Source of the DNA: Casp-actino8 sp964513215
Lineage (GTDB): Bacteria; Actinomycetota; Acidimicrobiia; Acidimicrobiales; Ilumatobacteraceae
Direction: 5' to 3'
Length of the DNA stretch: 22,007 nt
Assembly (NCBI GenBank): GCA_964513215.1
Contig: CAZELU010000031.1
Location: 1-22,007 of the forward strand
Shown here piece after piece: positions 1-9,981 of this stretch. A model generated the notes under the pieces. The model was not told the DNA's origin, did not search any database, and saw only the letters and a list, made by a program, of their open reading frames with translations. Every line of letters starts with the position of its first letter. Positions within the stretch are counted from its first letter, which is position 1. Both the position numbers and the translations under genes were made by a program.

Positions 1-994
<994 letters not shown>

Positions 995-1018
995 GGCTGT
1001 GTGTCTCCTGGGTGAGAG

Positions 1019-1912
1019 CTAGGAAGAAAGGGCTTCGGCACCACCGACGATCTCCATGATCTCGGTGGTGATGGCGTCTTGGCGGGCACGGTTCATGATG
1101 CGCGAGAGGCTCTTGATGAGTTCTTCGGCGTTGTCGGTGGCGCTCTTCATGGCGCGCTGACGGAAAGCGTGTTCGCTCGCCGCCGCGTTGAGCAGCGCCG
1201 CGTACACACGGGCTTCCACGTAGCGCGGTAGCAGCGTGTTGAGAATGGCGGTGGGATCGGGCTCGTACTCGTAGTCGGCACCGGCTTCGCCCGCGGGCTT
1301 GCCGTCGCCACCTTCCACCACCGAACGCTCGAGCGGCACCAGCGGACGCAGCACCACTTCTTGCGAACCCGCGGTGATGAAGCGCGTGTACACGAGCACC
1401 ACCTTGTCGACCGCGCCACTGGCGTAGAGCTCGACCACGTGCTGGCCGATCTCCTTGGCGTTGGCGTAACCGGGCTGGTCGGAGAATCCGGCGAAGCCCT
1501 TGTCGAGGGTGTAACCGCGGAAGCGGAAGTACGACTCGGCCTTGCGGCCGACCGGCACGATCACGTAGCCGCGACCGGCCTGCACGTCGAGCTTGATTTC
1601 ACCTTCGGCGGCACGCAGCACACCGGCGTTGTAACCGCCGCACAAACCGCGGTCGGCGGTGATGACCACGTAGCACACGTTCTTGATGCTCTCGCGGCCG
1701 GCGAGCAACGGGCTGTCGCTCGACGCACCCGCGGCGGCGAGATCGCGCACCACTTCGGTGATCTGCTCGGAGTACGGAACGGCGGCCTGAACGCGCTGCT
1801 GCGCCTTGACGATCCGCGACGCAGCAATGAGCTCCATGGCGCGCGTGATCTTCTTGGTCGCCTGGACGCTGCGAATGCGTCCGCGCAGAATTCGTTCCTG
1901 TCCACCAGCCAT
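1019..1912 (-). CDS. atpG: F1 ATP synthase subunit gamma
   Basis: Central rotor shaft of the F1 motor, linking the c-ring to the alpha3beta3 head. The 297-aa length is normal. The N-terminal helix carries the family signature (RGRIRSVQATKKITRAMELI, about residues 10-29), and the C-terminal helix ends in SRIMNRARQDAITTEIMEIV, the other half of the coiled-coil shaft. An acidic, glycine-rich loop (about 200-222) precedes the C-terminal helix. The ATG at 1912 is 6 nt after the atpA stop. Its GGAG ribosome-binding site (1922-1925, minus) overlaps the last atpA codons, so translation is probably coupled to atpA. Confidence 0.97.
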   Translation of the reverse strand: MAGGQERILRGRIRSVQATKKITRAMELIAASRIVKAQQRVQAAVPYSEQITEVVRDLAAAGASSDSPLLAGRESIKNVCYVVITADRGLCGGYNAGVLRAAEGEIKLDVQAGRGYVIVPVGRKAESYFRFRGYTLDKGFAGFSDQPGYANAKEIGQHVVELYASGAVDKVVLVYTRFITAGSQEVVLRPLVPLERSVVEGGDGKPAGEAGADYEYEPDPTAILNTLLPRYVEARVYAALLNAAASEHAFRQRAMKSATDNAEELIKSLSRIMNRARQDAITTEIMEIVGGAEALSS

Positions 1913-1918
1913 CGTGAA

Positions 1919-3511
<1,593 letters not shown>

Positions 3512-3525
3512 GTCGTGTCTCTCTT

Positions 3526-4053
3526 TCAGAGCCTGCTCTTGACGTTGTCGAGGCGGGTACGAACGCTGCCGTCGATCACGGTGTCGCCCACCGTGGCCAC
3601 CAGGCCACCGAGGACGCTCGGGTCGACGACGACCTTCAGGTTGAGTTGCTTGCCGGTGGCGTTGGTGAGGGCCGCCTTGAGGCGGGCCTGCTGATCGGCG
3701 CTCAGGGCCACGGCGCTACGCACCTCGGCCACTTCGAGCTGCTTGGCGCTGGAAGCGCGCTGCACCAACTTGTCGATGATGGCGGGCAGATCGCGACCGC
3801 GACCCGAACCCACGACCATGCCCACCAGTTGCGTGGTGGTTGCGGTGGCCTTGCCGCCCAACAACGACTCGACGATCGCCTGGCGCTTCTCGGCCGGGAT
3901 GAGTTCGTCGGTGAGTGTGTTGCGGAGCTGATCGTTCGACTCGAACGAACGGGCGAAACGGAAGAGTTCGTCTTCCACCTCGTCGAGCGTTCCTTCGGCG
4001 GCTGCGATTTCGAACAGCGCGCGGGCGTATCCGTCGATGCGTGCGTCGCTCAT
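3526..4053 (-). CDS. atpH: F1 ATP synthase subunit delta (free-standing)
   Basis: Delta (OSCP-like) subunit joining the peripheral b stalk to the top of F1. At 175 aa it matches stand-alone delta proteins. It has an N-terminal six-helix domain (YARALFEIA near residue 9, IPAEKRQAIVESLLG near 51-65) and a C-terminal motif, VDPSVLGGLVATVGDTVIDGSVRTRL, typical of the family (about 143-168). The start ATG overlaps the end of the preceding b-subunit gene by 4 nt (ATGA, 4050-4053), which implies translational coupling. In mycobacteria delta is fused to a b-type domain; here it is a separate gene. Confidence 0.96.
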   Translation of the reverse strand: MSDARIDGYARALFEIAAAEGTLDEVEDELFRFARSFESNDQLRNTLTDELIPAEKRQAIVESLLGGKATATTTQLVGMVVGSGRGRDLPAIIDKLVQRASSAKQLEVAEVRSAVALSADQQARLKAALTNATGKQLNLKVVVDPSVLGGLVATVGDTVIDGSVRTRLDNVKSRL

Positions 4054-4586
4054 CGTGATGCACCTACCTTTGCGATGAAGTTCTCGATGAGCTGCTGCTG
4101 CGTCGAGTCGTCGAGAGCCGAAGCGAGCGCGCGATCAGTGGCGGCACCGGCCAGACGGCCGATCTCGGTGCGCAGTTCGTCGGAACCACGCGCGGCCGCG
4201 GCGGCGATGTCGGCATCGGCCTTGGCTTCGAGTTCAGCGATCTCGGCGGTGAGACGAGCGCGGCCTTCCTTCAGCAACGCATCAGCCTGAGCCTGCGCGT
4301 CGGAGAGGAGGCGAGCCTTCTCACTGGCGATGTCGCCGAGAGCGGTGCGGATCTTCGACGCATCGGCCTGAGCCTGCGCGAGATCGTTGGCCGAGGCATC
4401 GAGCTCTTTCTGAATGCGCTCGGTGCGGGCCACCATGGCCTTCTTGAACTGCGGCAGCGCGAACTTGTACAGCGCCGCGAAAATGATGAGCGATGCGATA
4501 CCGCCGTAGATGATTTCGGCCGGCTCGGGGAAGAGCCAGTGCGGTGATTCGGCCGGGTCGACCGCCAACAGGGAGAAGTACTTCAT
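4050..4586 (-). CDS. atpF: Fo ATP synthase subunit b (second b-type gene)
   Basis: Peripheral stalk subunit. The 178 aa comprise a short outer N-terminus, one membrane helix (about residues 25-44, IIYGGIASLIIFAALYKFAL) and then a long charged, alanine-rich coiled coil to the C-terminus, which contacts delta. The ATG at 4586 shares one base with the stop of the upstream b-type gene (TGATG). The 3' end overlaps atpH by 4 nt. Two consecutive b-like genes suggest a b/b' heterodimeric stalk. Which of the two should be called b' cannot be settled from this sequence alone. Confidence 0.93.
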   Translation of the reverse strand: MKYFSLLAVDPAESPHWLFPEPAEIIYGGIASLIIFAALYKFALPQFKKAMVARTERIQKELDASANDLAQAQADASKIRTALGDIASEKARLLSDAQAQADALLKEGRARLTAEIAELEAKADADIAAAAARGSDELRTEIGRLAGAATDRALASALDDSTQQQLIENFIAKVGASR

Positions 4587-5245
4587 CAGCGAACTCCTGC
4601 ACTCATGACGTCGGCAACAGCACGGGAAACCGCTGCAGAGTCGGGTCGCTTACCTGTTGCGGCTTCGACCGCGCTGGACACCACATCGGTGACGGCGCTC
4701 TCGATTTGTCCGCGCACCGCGGCCTTGGCGGCCTCGGCGTCACGCTGAGCGGCTTCACGCTTGGCGTTGATCCGCGCGTTGGCGGCCGAGATCTGAGCCT
4801 GACGCTCCGACTCGAGAGTTGCGCGAGCAGCGTCGACCACCTTGGCCGCTTCGGCCTTGGCGGCGGCAACAGCCGCTTCGTACTGCGCAACTTCCGAGCG
4901 CGCCGCGCTGCGCGCAGCATCGGCGTTCTCGTGTCCTTCGCGAATGGAGTTGTAACGCGCCTCCATGCCCTTCTTGAGGCGAGGGAACAGGAAGAAACGC
5001 ATGAGCAATGCGAACACGATGAACGAGCTCGCACCCCAGATGAACTCCTTGGCCTCGGGCAGGATCGGGCTCGGGCCCGCCCCGCACTCGGACTGCGGAA
5101 TCTTCTCGGCGTTCTTCAGTTCCTCGGATTCGGGTTCGAAGAGACACTCGGACGGCTTGACGAGCTTTTCCTCGCCGGATTCTCCTCCGGCAAGTAGCTC
5201 GACCCGAACGGTGCCACCCGACCCGATGACGACGGCTGTGAGCAC
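4586..5245 (-). CDS. atpF: Fo ATP synthase b-type subunit with N-terminal extension (b or b')
   Basis: Peripheral stalk subunit of 219 aa. It has one membrane helix (about residues 68-87, FIWGASSFIVFALLMRFFLFP) followed by a long charged coiled coil. Ahead of the helix is an acidic extension of about 65 residues with two cysteines (C34 and C54), expected to lie on the outer face of the membrane. I chose the GTG at 5245 because AAGGAG (5251-5256, minus) sits 5 nt before it. A TTG at 5278 would add 11 residues, but that stretch contains the ribosome-binding site. The gene follows atpE by 42 nt and overlaps the next b gene by one base. The family is certain; the role of the extension is unknown. 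Confidence 0.92.
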   Translation of the reverse strand: MLTAVVIGSGGTVRVELLAGGESGEEKLVKPSECLFEPESEELKNAEKIPQSECGAGPSPILPEAKEFIWGASSFIVFALLMRFFLFPRLKKGMEARYNSIREGHENADAARSAARSEVAQYEAAVAAAKAEAAKVVDAARATLESERQAQISAANARINAKREAAQRDAEAAKAAVRGQIESAVTDVVSSAVEAATGKRPDSAAVSRAVADVMSAGVR

Positions 5246-5250
5246 GTCAA

Positions 5251-5256
5251 CTCCTT
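5251..5256 (-). promoter_or_regulatory. Ribosome-binding site deciding the start of the first b-type gene
   Basis: AAGGAG on the minus strand, 5 nt before GTG 5245. It argues against the upstream in-frame TTG at 5278, which has no comparable site. Confidence 0.75.
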
Positions 5257-5287
5257 GTGGATCGATGGATGACGACAAAACTTCGGA

Positions 5288-5551
5288 TCAGAGACCGATG
5301 AGGATGAACACCACGAAGCCGATGAGGGCGAGCGCTTCGGTGAAGGCGATACCCAAGAACATCGTGGTGCGCACCATTCCGGCAGCCTCGGGCTGGCGGG
5401 CCATGGCCTCGACCGACTTACCGACGAGGTAACCGATGCCGATGCCAGGTCCGATGGCGGCCAAGCCGTAAGCGAAACCGGCCGAGCTAGCAGCCTCAGC
5501 AGCCTTCAGCTCGTCACCAGTGACTGCGGCGAGTGCAGCAAGTGCTTCCAT
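5288..5551 (-). CDS. atpE: Fo ATP synthase subunit c (proteolipid)
   Basis: Ring-forming proteolipid of 87 aa with two membrane helices. Helix 1 carries the glycine motif GPGIGIGYLVG (about residues 34-44). The polar loop is ARQPE (51-55). Helix 2 carries the ion-binding glutamate E72 in AFTEALALIG. Compared with the known sodium-binding c subunit of Ilyobacter, the helix-1 glutamine is replaced by isoleucine (I39) and the serine after the glutamate by alanine (A73), so proton coupling is the likelier reading (inference). The ATG at 5551 is preceded by AGGAGA (5560-5565, minus) at 8 nt. It sits between atpB and the first b gene, as usual. Confidence 0.97.
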   Translation of the reverse strand: MEALAALAAVTGDELKAAEAASSAGFAYGLAAIGPGIGIGYLVGKSVEAMARQPEAAGMVRTTMFLGIAFTEALALIGFVVFILIGL

Positions 5552-5607
5552 TTTCTTTGTCTCCTATGTGCTGTTGATAGAGAAGGGTGAATACGAACGC
5601 TTGGTGG

Positions 5608-6366
5608 TCAGTGCTCGGGGTGAGCCGCGCCACCGATGTACACAGCGGCGAGGATCGTGAAGATGTACGCCTGCAAGAAGGCGACCAGAACCTCGAATGC
5701 CGTGAGGAAGATGAGCATGAAGAGCGGCAGAACTCCCATGGGGATGAGAGCAGGGTTGCCCTCGGCCTGGAAGAGCGCCTTCGACAACACGGCGAAGGTC
5801 ACGAGAAGGATGTGACCGGCGAGCATGTTGGCGAAGAGTCGCACCGTGAGCGAGAACGGACGCACCAAGAAGGTGGAGATGAACTCGATGGGCGTGACGA
5901 GGATGTAGAGCGCCTTGGGCACACCGGGCGGGAAGAGCGAGTTCTTGAGGTAGCCGAGACCCTGGTGCTTGAAGCCGGTGCCGATGAACACCACCCACAC
6001 GAGCAACGACAAGAAGAGCGGCAGAGCCATACGAGCAGTGGCCGGCATCTGCAGCAACGGAATCACACCGGGCACGTTGCAGAGGTAGATGAACACGAAC
6101 GTGCTGAGGAGGAACGGTGTCCAGCCGAGGCCGTCGCGACCCATGGTCTGCATGACGATGCCGTTCTCGATGAACTCGACGATCGACTCGGCGAAGTTGC
6201 GCACGCCCTTGGGCGCGGTCTTGTGATCTTTGCGACCAGCGAGGAGGAAGATGAGCGAACCGATGAGAGCTGCGGCGACACAGATCAACGCGATCTTGTT
6301 GAACGACGGGAAGAGATCCTTCCAACGGAGAACTTCGTTCACCGGCGGGAATTCGAGTGCGATCAC
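5608..6366 (-). CDS. atpB: Fo ATP synthase subunit a
   Basis: Stator subunit holding the proton half-channels against the c-ring. The 252-aa protein is strongly hydrophobic with about five or six membrane helices. The essential arginine is R176 in the conserved RPFSLTVRLFANMLAGH segment (about 169-185), and Q232 in the last helix (AFLQAYIFTIL) matches the conserved glutamine. It starts with GTG at 6366; AAGGA (6378-6382, minus) lies 11 nt upstream. The spacer to atpE is 56 nt and contains only the atpE ribosome-binding site. Confidence 0.97.
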   Translation of the reverse strand: MIALEFPPVNEVLRWKDLFPSFNKIALICVAAALIGSLIFLLAGRKDHKTAPKGVRNFAESIVEFIENGIVMQTMGRDGLGWTPFLLSTFVFIYLCNVPGVIPLLQMPATARMALPLFLSLLVWVVFIGTGFKHQGLGYLKNSLFPPGVPKALYILVTPIEFISTFLVRPFSLTVRLFANMLAGHILLVTFAVLSKALFQAEGNPALIPMGVLPLFMLIFLTAFEVLVAFLQAYIFTILAAVYIGGAAHPEH

Positions 6367-6399
6367 GTCAGTTGGTGTCCTTCAGGCGTGGTGTTTCGA

Positions 6400-6852
6400 T
6401 CAGGGCTTACGGGGTTTCAGAGCGGGAAATGCGAGTGATGCGGCTACGTAACGCATCTCCCAAACGAGGAGTCCGAGATGCGTGACAATGATGGTGAATC
6501 CGAGGGCGGGAAGTGAAATCCACGAGGCATCTCGGACGAGAATCACAGCAAGAAAAATGAGACCGAGCCGGGCCAGGTAGCCGAACAGGACCGCACCCAT
6601 CATGAGCCCGAGCGAAATCCGGGCCGTCAGGGCCACCAGTCCGGCCGCGAAGAAGAAGTTCAGGAGCACCAGGGCGACCGCGTAGAGGGCCGACCAGACG
6701 CCGTCGAGGCCGGCGAACACCGCGCAGACCGCCACGATGATGGGGCTGACGTAGGCGCCGCGCTTCAAGATGTCGAGAGAGACGGTGATCTCGGGGGCCT
6801 CGCCCTCGAGCCGGGTGGTCATGGGGTCGGGGGTGGCGGCCACGGTGGTCAC
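6400..6852 (-). CDS. ATP synthase subunit I-like membrane protein
   Basis: Small integral membrane protein of 150 aa with four predicted membrane helices (about residues 34-50, 53-75, 80-105 and 112-132). It resembles the AtpI family encoded just upstream of atpB in many bacteria, which is linked to c-ring assembly or magnesium supply. I set the start at GTG 6852 because it overlaps the upstream gene by 4 nt (GTGA, 6849-6852). Extending to 6969 in the same frame would add 39 arginine/proline-rich residues that only shadow the upstream gene. Sequence conservation in this family is low, so the assignment rests mainly on topology, size and position. Confidence 0.8.
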   Translation of the reverse strand: MTTVAATPDPMTTRLEGEAPEITVSLDILKRGAYVSPIIVAVCAVFAGLDGVWSALYAVALVLLNFFFAAGLVALTARISLGLMMGAVLFGYLARLGLIFLAVILVRDASWISLPALGFTIIVTHLGLLVWEMRYVAASLAFPALKPRKP

Positions 6853-7220
6853 GCTCCGGCGTTCTTTCCGGGGTCGGGGCTCTGGTGCTGGGTTCCGCCC
6901 TGGTGCTGGGTGCGGGCGGCCAGGCGCTCGGCTTCGAGGCGGCGCATCCGGGCGTCGTAGCCGACCCACATCTTCACGCCGGTGCCGACCGAGGCGAAGA
7001 CGACCAGGGAGATGGTGAGGATCGGGAAAATGCCGATCCAGGCGTCGAGGAGCCAGCCCAGACCAAGGAAAACCACCAGCGTGAGGGCCATTTCCATGCC
7101 CTGGCCGAGGCCTTCGTCCATGTTGCGCTGGGGGCCGTCGGGCCGGGCGCCCAGGAGCCGGGCAACGCGCGCGGTGACGTTGCGCGGGCGTGCGGTGGCG
7201 GACGCGTGGGTGTCGGTCAT
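6849..7220 (-). CDS. AtpZ/AtpI-type putative F0F1 ATPase subunit, two membrane helices
   Basis: A 123-aa protein with a charged N-terminus, two membrane helices (about residues 42-61, MEMALTLVVFLGLGWLLDAW, and 65-86) and a short glutamine-rich cytoplasmic tail. The GMEMALTLVVFLGLGWLLD segment is typical of the small two-helix family found before atpI/atpB (AtpZ-like). The start is ATG 7220; no strong ribosome-binding site is visible (GGAAA about 13 nt away). It overlaps the next gene by 4 nt. The two proteins probably act together in Fo assembly or divalent cation supply; that role is known for homologues in other phyla and only inferred here. Confidence 0.78.
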   Translation of the reverse strand: MTDTHASATARPRNVTARVARLLGARPDGPQRNMDEGLGQGMEMALTLVVFLGLGWLLDAWIGIFPILTISLVVFASVGTGVKMWVGYDARMRRLEAERLAARTQHQGGTQHQSPDPGKNAGA

Positions 7221-7238
7221 CGGCGAGGGGTGTTTCCG

Positions 7239-7263
7239 GCAGGCCACGGGGGGTGCGGCCTGC
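7239..7263 (-). other. Hairpin between the wecA-like and atpZ-like genes
   Basis: Perfect 7-bp inverted repeat GCAGGCC/GGCCTGC (arms 7239-7245 and 7257-7263, 11-nt loop) in the 62-nt spacer. No T-run follows on the transcribed strand, so it is more likely a processing or partial attenuation element than a full terminator. Confidence 0.4.
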
Positions 7264-7282
7264 TCGTGAAACTGCTCACAAA

Positions 7283-8515
7283 CTAGTCGCCGACGGTCGG
7301 ACGGGGCAATTCCTCCGTGGGTTCGAGACTCCCCTGGGGCTGGTCGTTCGTCTCGTCGTCGCCGATGCTCGCTTCGGTTGCGTCGGTCGCGTCGCGGGCT
7401 TCTTGGCGGCGGCGGCGCACCTCGGGATGCAGCACGGTGAAGAGGCTGAGGGCGATGGCCGCGGTGCCGATGGGGATGAGTGCGGTGCGGGCCCGGGTGA
7501 AGATCGGGTACAGCACGAAGCCCGACAGGATCGTGGTCCAGAGCCAGAGGATCAGCACGCTGCGGCGCTGGCCGTGGCCGAGGTTCATGAGCCGGTGGTG
7601 CAGGTGGCCCTTGTCGGCCGTGGCCACGCCTTGGCGTTTGGCGGCGCGGCGGGCGATGGCGAAGAGCGTGTCGAGGATGGGCACGCCGAGGATGAAGAGC
7701 GGAATGAAGAGCGGCGCCAAGAAGAAGTAGGTCTGGCCCGGTGTGTAGGCGGTGGAGTCGGGGTCGGCGCGACCACCTACCACGCTCGTGCTCACGGCCA
7801 TGAGGAGACCGAGGAAGAACGCGCCCGAGTCGCCCATGAAGATCTTGGCCGGATTGAAGTTGTGCGGCAGGAAGCCCACGCACACACCGCACGCGATGAT
7901 CGCGATGAGCGGGCCGATGTTGGGCTGGATGAGCGCGCCGAGATCGTCGAGGCGACGGCTGTAGAGGAAGAACGCAAACGCCGCGATGGCCACGATGCCG
8001 GCGGCGAGTCCGTCGAGTCCGTCGATGAGGTTGATGGCTTGTGTCATCACGAGGAGCCACAAGATCGTGATGATCGGGATCCAGTCGTCCGACAACACGA
8101 ACACGTCGAGGAACGGAACGCGGAAATAGAACATCGTCACGCCGAACCACACGAGCACGAGGCCGGCGAATGCGGTGAGCGTGACCTTGGCCGGTGGGCT
8201 CAGGTCGCGAATGTCGTCGATGAGACCGGTGGCGAAGATGACGATGCCGGCGAGCAGAACACCGAGTGGTTCGGAGTTGTTGTCGAAGACGAGTGAGAAG
8301 CGATCGAGCTGCCAGGCCGCGAGGAGGGCCGCGGCGAAACCCACGAACATGGCGATGCCGCCCACGTGCGGAGTGGGGCGGGTGTGCACGCGGCGTTCGT
8401 CGGGCAGGACGATCCAGCCCACGCGGGTGGCGAAACGGGCGACGACGGGGGTGACGGCGAAGGTGACGACTGCGGCGACGGCCCCGATGATCAGGTAGTC
8501 GAGCGTCTCGGGCAC
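7283..8515 (-). CDS. wecA: WecA/TagO/MraY-family polyprenyl-phosphate sugar-1-phosphate transferase
   Basis: Polytopic membrane enzyme of 410 aa that moves a sugar-1-phosphate (probably GlcNAc-1-P) from a UDP-sugar to polyprenyl phosphate, the first step of cell-envelope glycan synthesis. Family motifs are present in order: DERRVHTRPTPHVGG (39-53), the magnesium-binding DDIRD (100-104), NLIDGLDGLAAG (162-173), FNPAKIFMGDSGA (220-232) and the WecA-type HLHHR loop (304-308). The last about 45 residues are an acidic cytoplasmic tail. It starts with GTG at 8515 without a Shine-Dalgarno; TAATCT lies 6 nt upstream. A wecA/rfe homologue directly before atpI/atpB is the known actinobacterial arrangement, so it probably heads the ATP synthase transcript. 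The exact sugar is not determined. Confidence 0.9.
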   Translation of the reverse strand: MPETLDYLIIGAVAAVVTFAVTPVVARFATRVGWIVLPDERRVHTRPTPHVGGIAMFVGFAAALLAAWQLDRFSLVFDNNSEPLGVLLAGIVIFATGLIDDIRDLSPPAKVTLTAFAGLVLVWFGVTMFYFRVPFLDVFVLSDDWIPIITILWLLVMTQAINLIDGLDGLAAGIVAIAAFAFFLYSRRLDDLGALIQPNIGPLIAIIACGVCVGFLPHNFNPAKIFMGDSGAFFLGLLMAVSTSVVGGRADPDSTAYTPGQTYFFLAPLFIPLFILGVPILDTLFAIARRAAKRQGVATADKGHLHHRLMNLGHGQRRSVLILWLWTTILSGFVLYPIFTRARTALIPIGTAAIALSLFTVLHPEVRRRRQEARDATDATEASIGDDETNDQPQGSLEPTEELPRPTVGD

Positions 8516-8521
8516 ACCCGG

Positions 8522-8527
8522 AGATTA
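8522..8527 (-). promoter_or_regulatory. Candidate -10 element for a leaderless wecA-atp transcript
   Basis: TAATCT on the minus strand, separated by 6 nt from GTG 8515. Transcription would then begin at or next to the start codon. No convincing -35 is seen. It lies between the repeat pair and the gene. Confidence 0.5.
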
Positions 8528-8559
8528 CGGCGGCCCGCTTTACCTGGGGTTCCCTTGGT

Positions 8560-8608
8560 GTTCTGGGTGAAGGATTCGCCGGATTTGCGGCATTTTTTCA
8601 CCCAGATC
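8560..8608 (-). repeat. 49-bp palindromic repeat, copy 1 (inverted relative to copies 2 and 3)
   Basis: Terminal 12-bp inverted arms GTTCTGGGTGAA (8560-8571) and TTCACCCAGATC (8597-8608) flank a 25-bp core. Read on the minus strand, the core contains CGCAAATCCGGCGAAT, matching copy 2 at 20 of 25 positions. The similarity to copy 2 continues outward into CCCTTGGTG (8552-8560). Confidence 0.9.
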
Positions 8609-8611
8609 CAC

Positions 8612-8629
8612 GGGGCGCCGGGCCGCCCC
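8612..8629 (-). terminator. GC-rich hairpin after glyA
   Basis: Perfect inverted repeat GGGGCG/CGCCCC (8612-8617 and 8624-8629, 6-nt loop) inside the loop between repeat copies 1 and 2. No T-run follows. It may end or attenuate the rpiB-glyA transcript, alone or together with the flanking repeat pair. Confidence 0.35.
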
Positions 8630-8653
8630 CTCAGTCAGGCGATCGCCCTTGGT

Positions 8654-8702
8654 GATCTGGGTGAAAATTCAACGCAAATCCGGCGAATCCTTCACCCAGA
8701 AC
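8654..8702 (+). repeat. 49-bp palindromic repeat, copy 2
   Basis: Arms GATCTGGGTGAA (8654-8665) and TTCACCCAGAAC (8691-8702) flank a 25-bp core containing CGCAAATCCGGCGAAT. It lies 9 nt from the glyA stop codon. Together with copy 1 it forms an inverted pair spanning 8560-8702 that could fold into a 49-bp imperfect stem with a 45-nt loop. Confidence 0.9.
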
Positions 8703-8711
8703 CTCAAATGG

Positions 8712-9968
8712 TTAGGCGCCGTGGGGGTAGGCGGGGAACGCGGCGCAGAGCGAGGCCACGTCGGCCTTCACCTGAGCCAGCACTCCCTGGTCGGCGCGAC
8801 CGCGCAGAGCACGAGCGATGAGCGACGCGATCTGCGTCATCTCGGCTTCCTTCATGCCCTGTGTGGTGACCGACGCGGTTCCGACGCGCACACCCGACGT
8901 GACGAACGGGCTGCGCGGATCATCCGGCACCGTGTTCTTGTTGAGCGTGATGCCGGCGAGGTCGAGCACGGCCTGTGCTTCCTTGCCGGTGAGCTCGGCA
9001 TCGAACGGACGCAGGTCGACCACCATGAGGTGACAGTCGGTTCCACCCGACACGAGACGGAAGCCTTCGTTGGCGAGCGCACTCGCGAGTGACGACGCGT
9101 TCACCACGATCTGCTTCGCGTAGTCCTTGAACGACGGCGCCATCGCCTCGCGGAAAGCGATGGCCTTACCGGCGATCACGTGCTCGAGCGGACCACCTTG
9201 CCAACCCGGGAACACCGACTTGTCGATGGCGGCTTGGTGTACGGCCTTGCTGAGAATGCAACCACCGCGCGGACCGCGCAGCGTCTTGTGCGTGGTGAAC
9301 GTGACGACATCGGCGTACGGCACCGGATTGGGATACACGCCACCGGCGATGAGACCCGCGAGGTGCGCTGCGTCGTAGAGGAAATACGCGCCCACTTCGT
9401 CGGCGATGATCTTGAACGGCTCCGGATCGATACGACGCGGATAGCTCGTGGTGCCGGTGACGATGAGGCGCGGACGATGTTCGTGCGCGAGATCGCGCAC
9501 TTGCTCCATGTCGATGCGCTCGTCACCCGGCTTCACCTTGTAGGGAATGAAGTTGTAGAGCATGCCGCTCGCATTGACGGGCGAGCCGTGCGTGAGGTGT
9601 CCGCCGTGATCGAGGCTGAGGCCGAGCACCGTGTCGCCCTGCTTGATGAGCGCTTGGTACGCGCACATGTTGGCGTTGGCGCCCGAGTGCGGCTGCACGT
9701 TCGCGTGCTCGGCACCGAAGAGCTTCTTCACGCGTTCGATCGCGATGGCCTCGATGGAGTCGACGATCTGGTTGCCGCCGTAATAGCGCTTGCCCGGGTA
9801 TCCCTCGGAGTACTTGTTGGTGAGCACGCTGCCGGTGGCGCGCATGACCGCGGGCGAGGTGAAGTTCTCGCTGGCGATCAACTGCAAGCCAGTGGTCTGG
9901 CGCGTGAACTCGTCGGCGATGAGCCGTTCGACTTCGAGATCGGGATCGTTGTCGGAGGGAAAGGGCAT
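8712..9968 (-). CDS. glyA: Serine hydroxymethyltransferase
   Basis: PLP enzyme interconverting serine plus tetrahydrofolate with glycine plus methylene-tetrahydrofolate in the cytoplasm. The 418-aa length is standard. Visible motifs: LIASENFTSP (30-39), NKYSEGYPGKRYYGG (51-65), the PLP-lysine motif TTHKTLRGPRGG with K228, and FPGWQGGPLEHVIAGKA, typical of the family. The ATG at 9968 has AAGGA 4 nt upstream. It follows rpiB by 13 nt, so the two are probably cotranscribed. glyA next to the wecA-atp unit is also seen in Streptomyces. Nothing unusual in length or active site. Confidence 0.97.
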   Translation of the reverse strand: MPFPSDNDPDLEVERLIADEFTRQTTGLQLIASENFTSPAVMRATGSVLTNKYSEGYPGKRYYGGNQIVDSIEAIAIERVKKLFGAEHANVQPHSGANANMCAYQALIKQGDTVLGLSLDHGGHLTHGSPVNASGMLYNFIPYKVKPGDERIDMEQVRDLAHEHRPRLIVTGTTSYPRRIDPEPFKIIADEVGAYFLYDAAHLAGLIAGGVYPNPVPYADVVTFTTHKTLRGPRGGCILSKAVHQAAIDKSVFPGWQGGPLEHVIAGKAIAFREAMAPSFKDYAKQIVVNASSLASALANEGFRLVSGGTDCHLMVVDLRPFDAELTGKEAQAVLDLAGITLNKNTVPDDPRSPFVTSGVRVGTASVTTQGMKEAEMTQIASLIARALRGRADQGVLAQVKADVASLCAAFPAYPHGA

Positions 9969-9981
9969 GGCGTCCTTCTTC

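Noticed and set aside
1003..1018. CTGGGTGA in the atpG-atpD spacer, and similar at 19570, as extra repeat arms
   Set aside because: Only about 8-9 bases match and there is no partner arm or core; chance is likely in this composition.
5246..5278. TTG 5278 as start of the first b-type gene
   Set aside because: It would place the strong AAGGAG site inside the coding region; GTG 5245 has that site at 5 nt.
7221..8150. Extension of the AtpZ-like frame far upstream through the wecA-like gene
   Set aside because: The added part is H/R/P-rich and lies out of frame within a well-supported membrane transferase; ATG 7220 is the sensible start.
8560..8702. CRISPR array
   Set aside because: The units are inverted rather than direct, only two occur here, and no regular spacers or cas genes are present.
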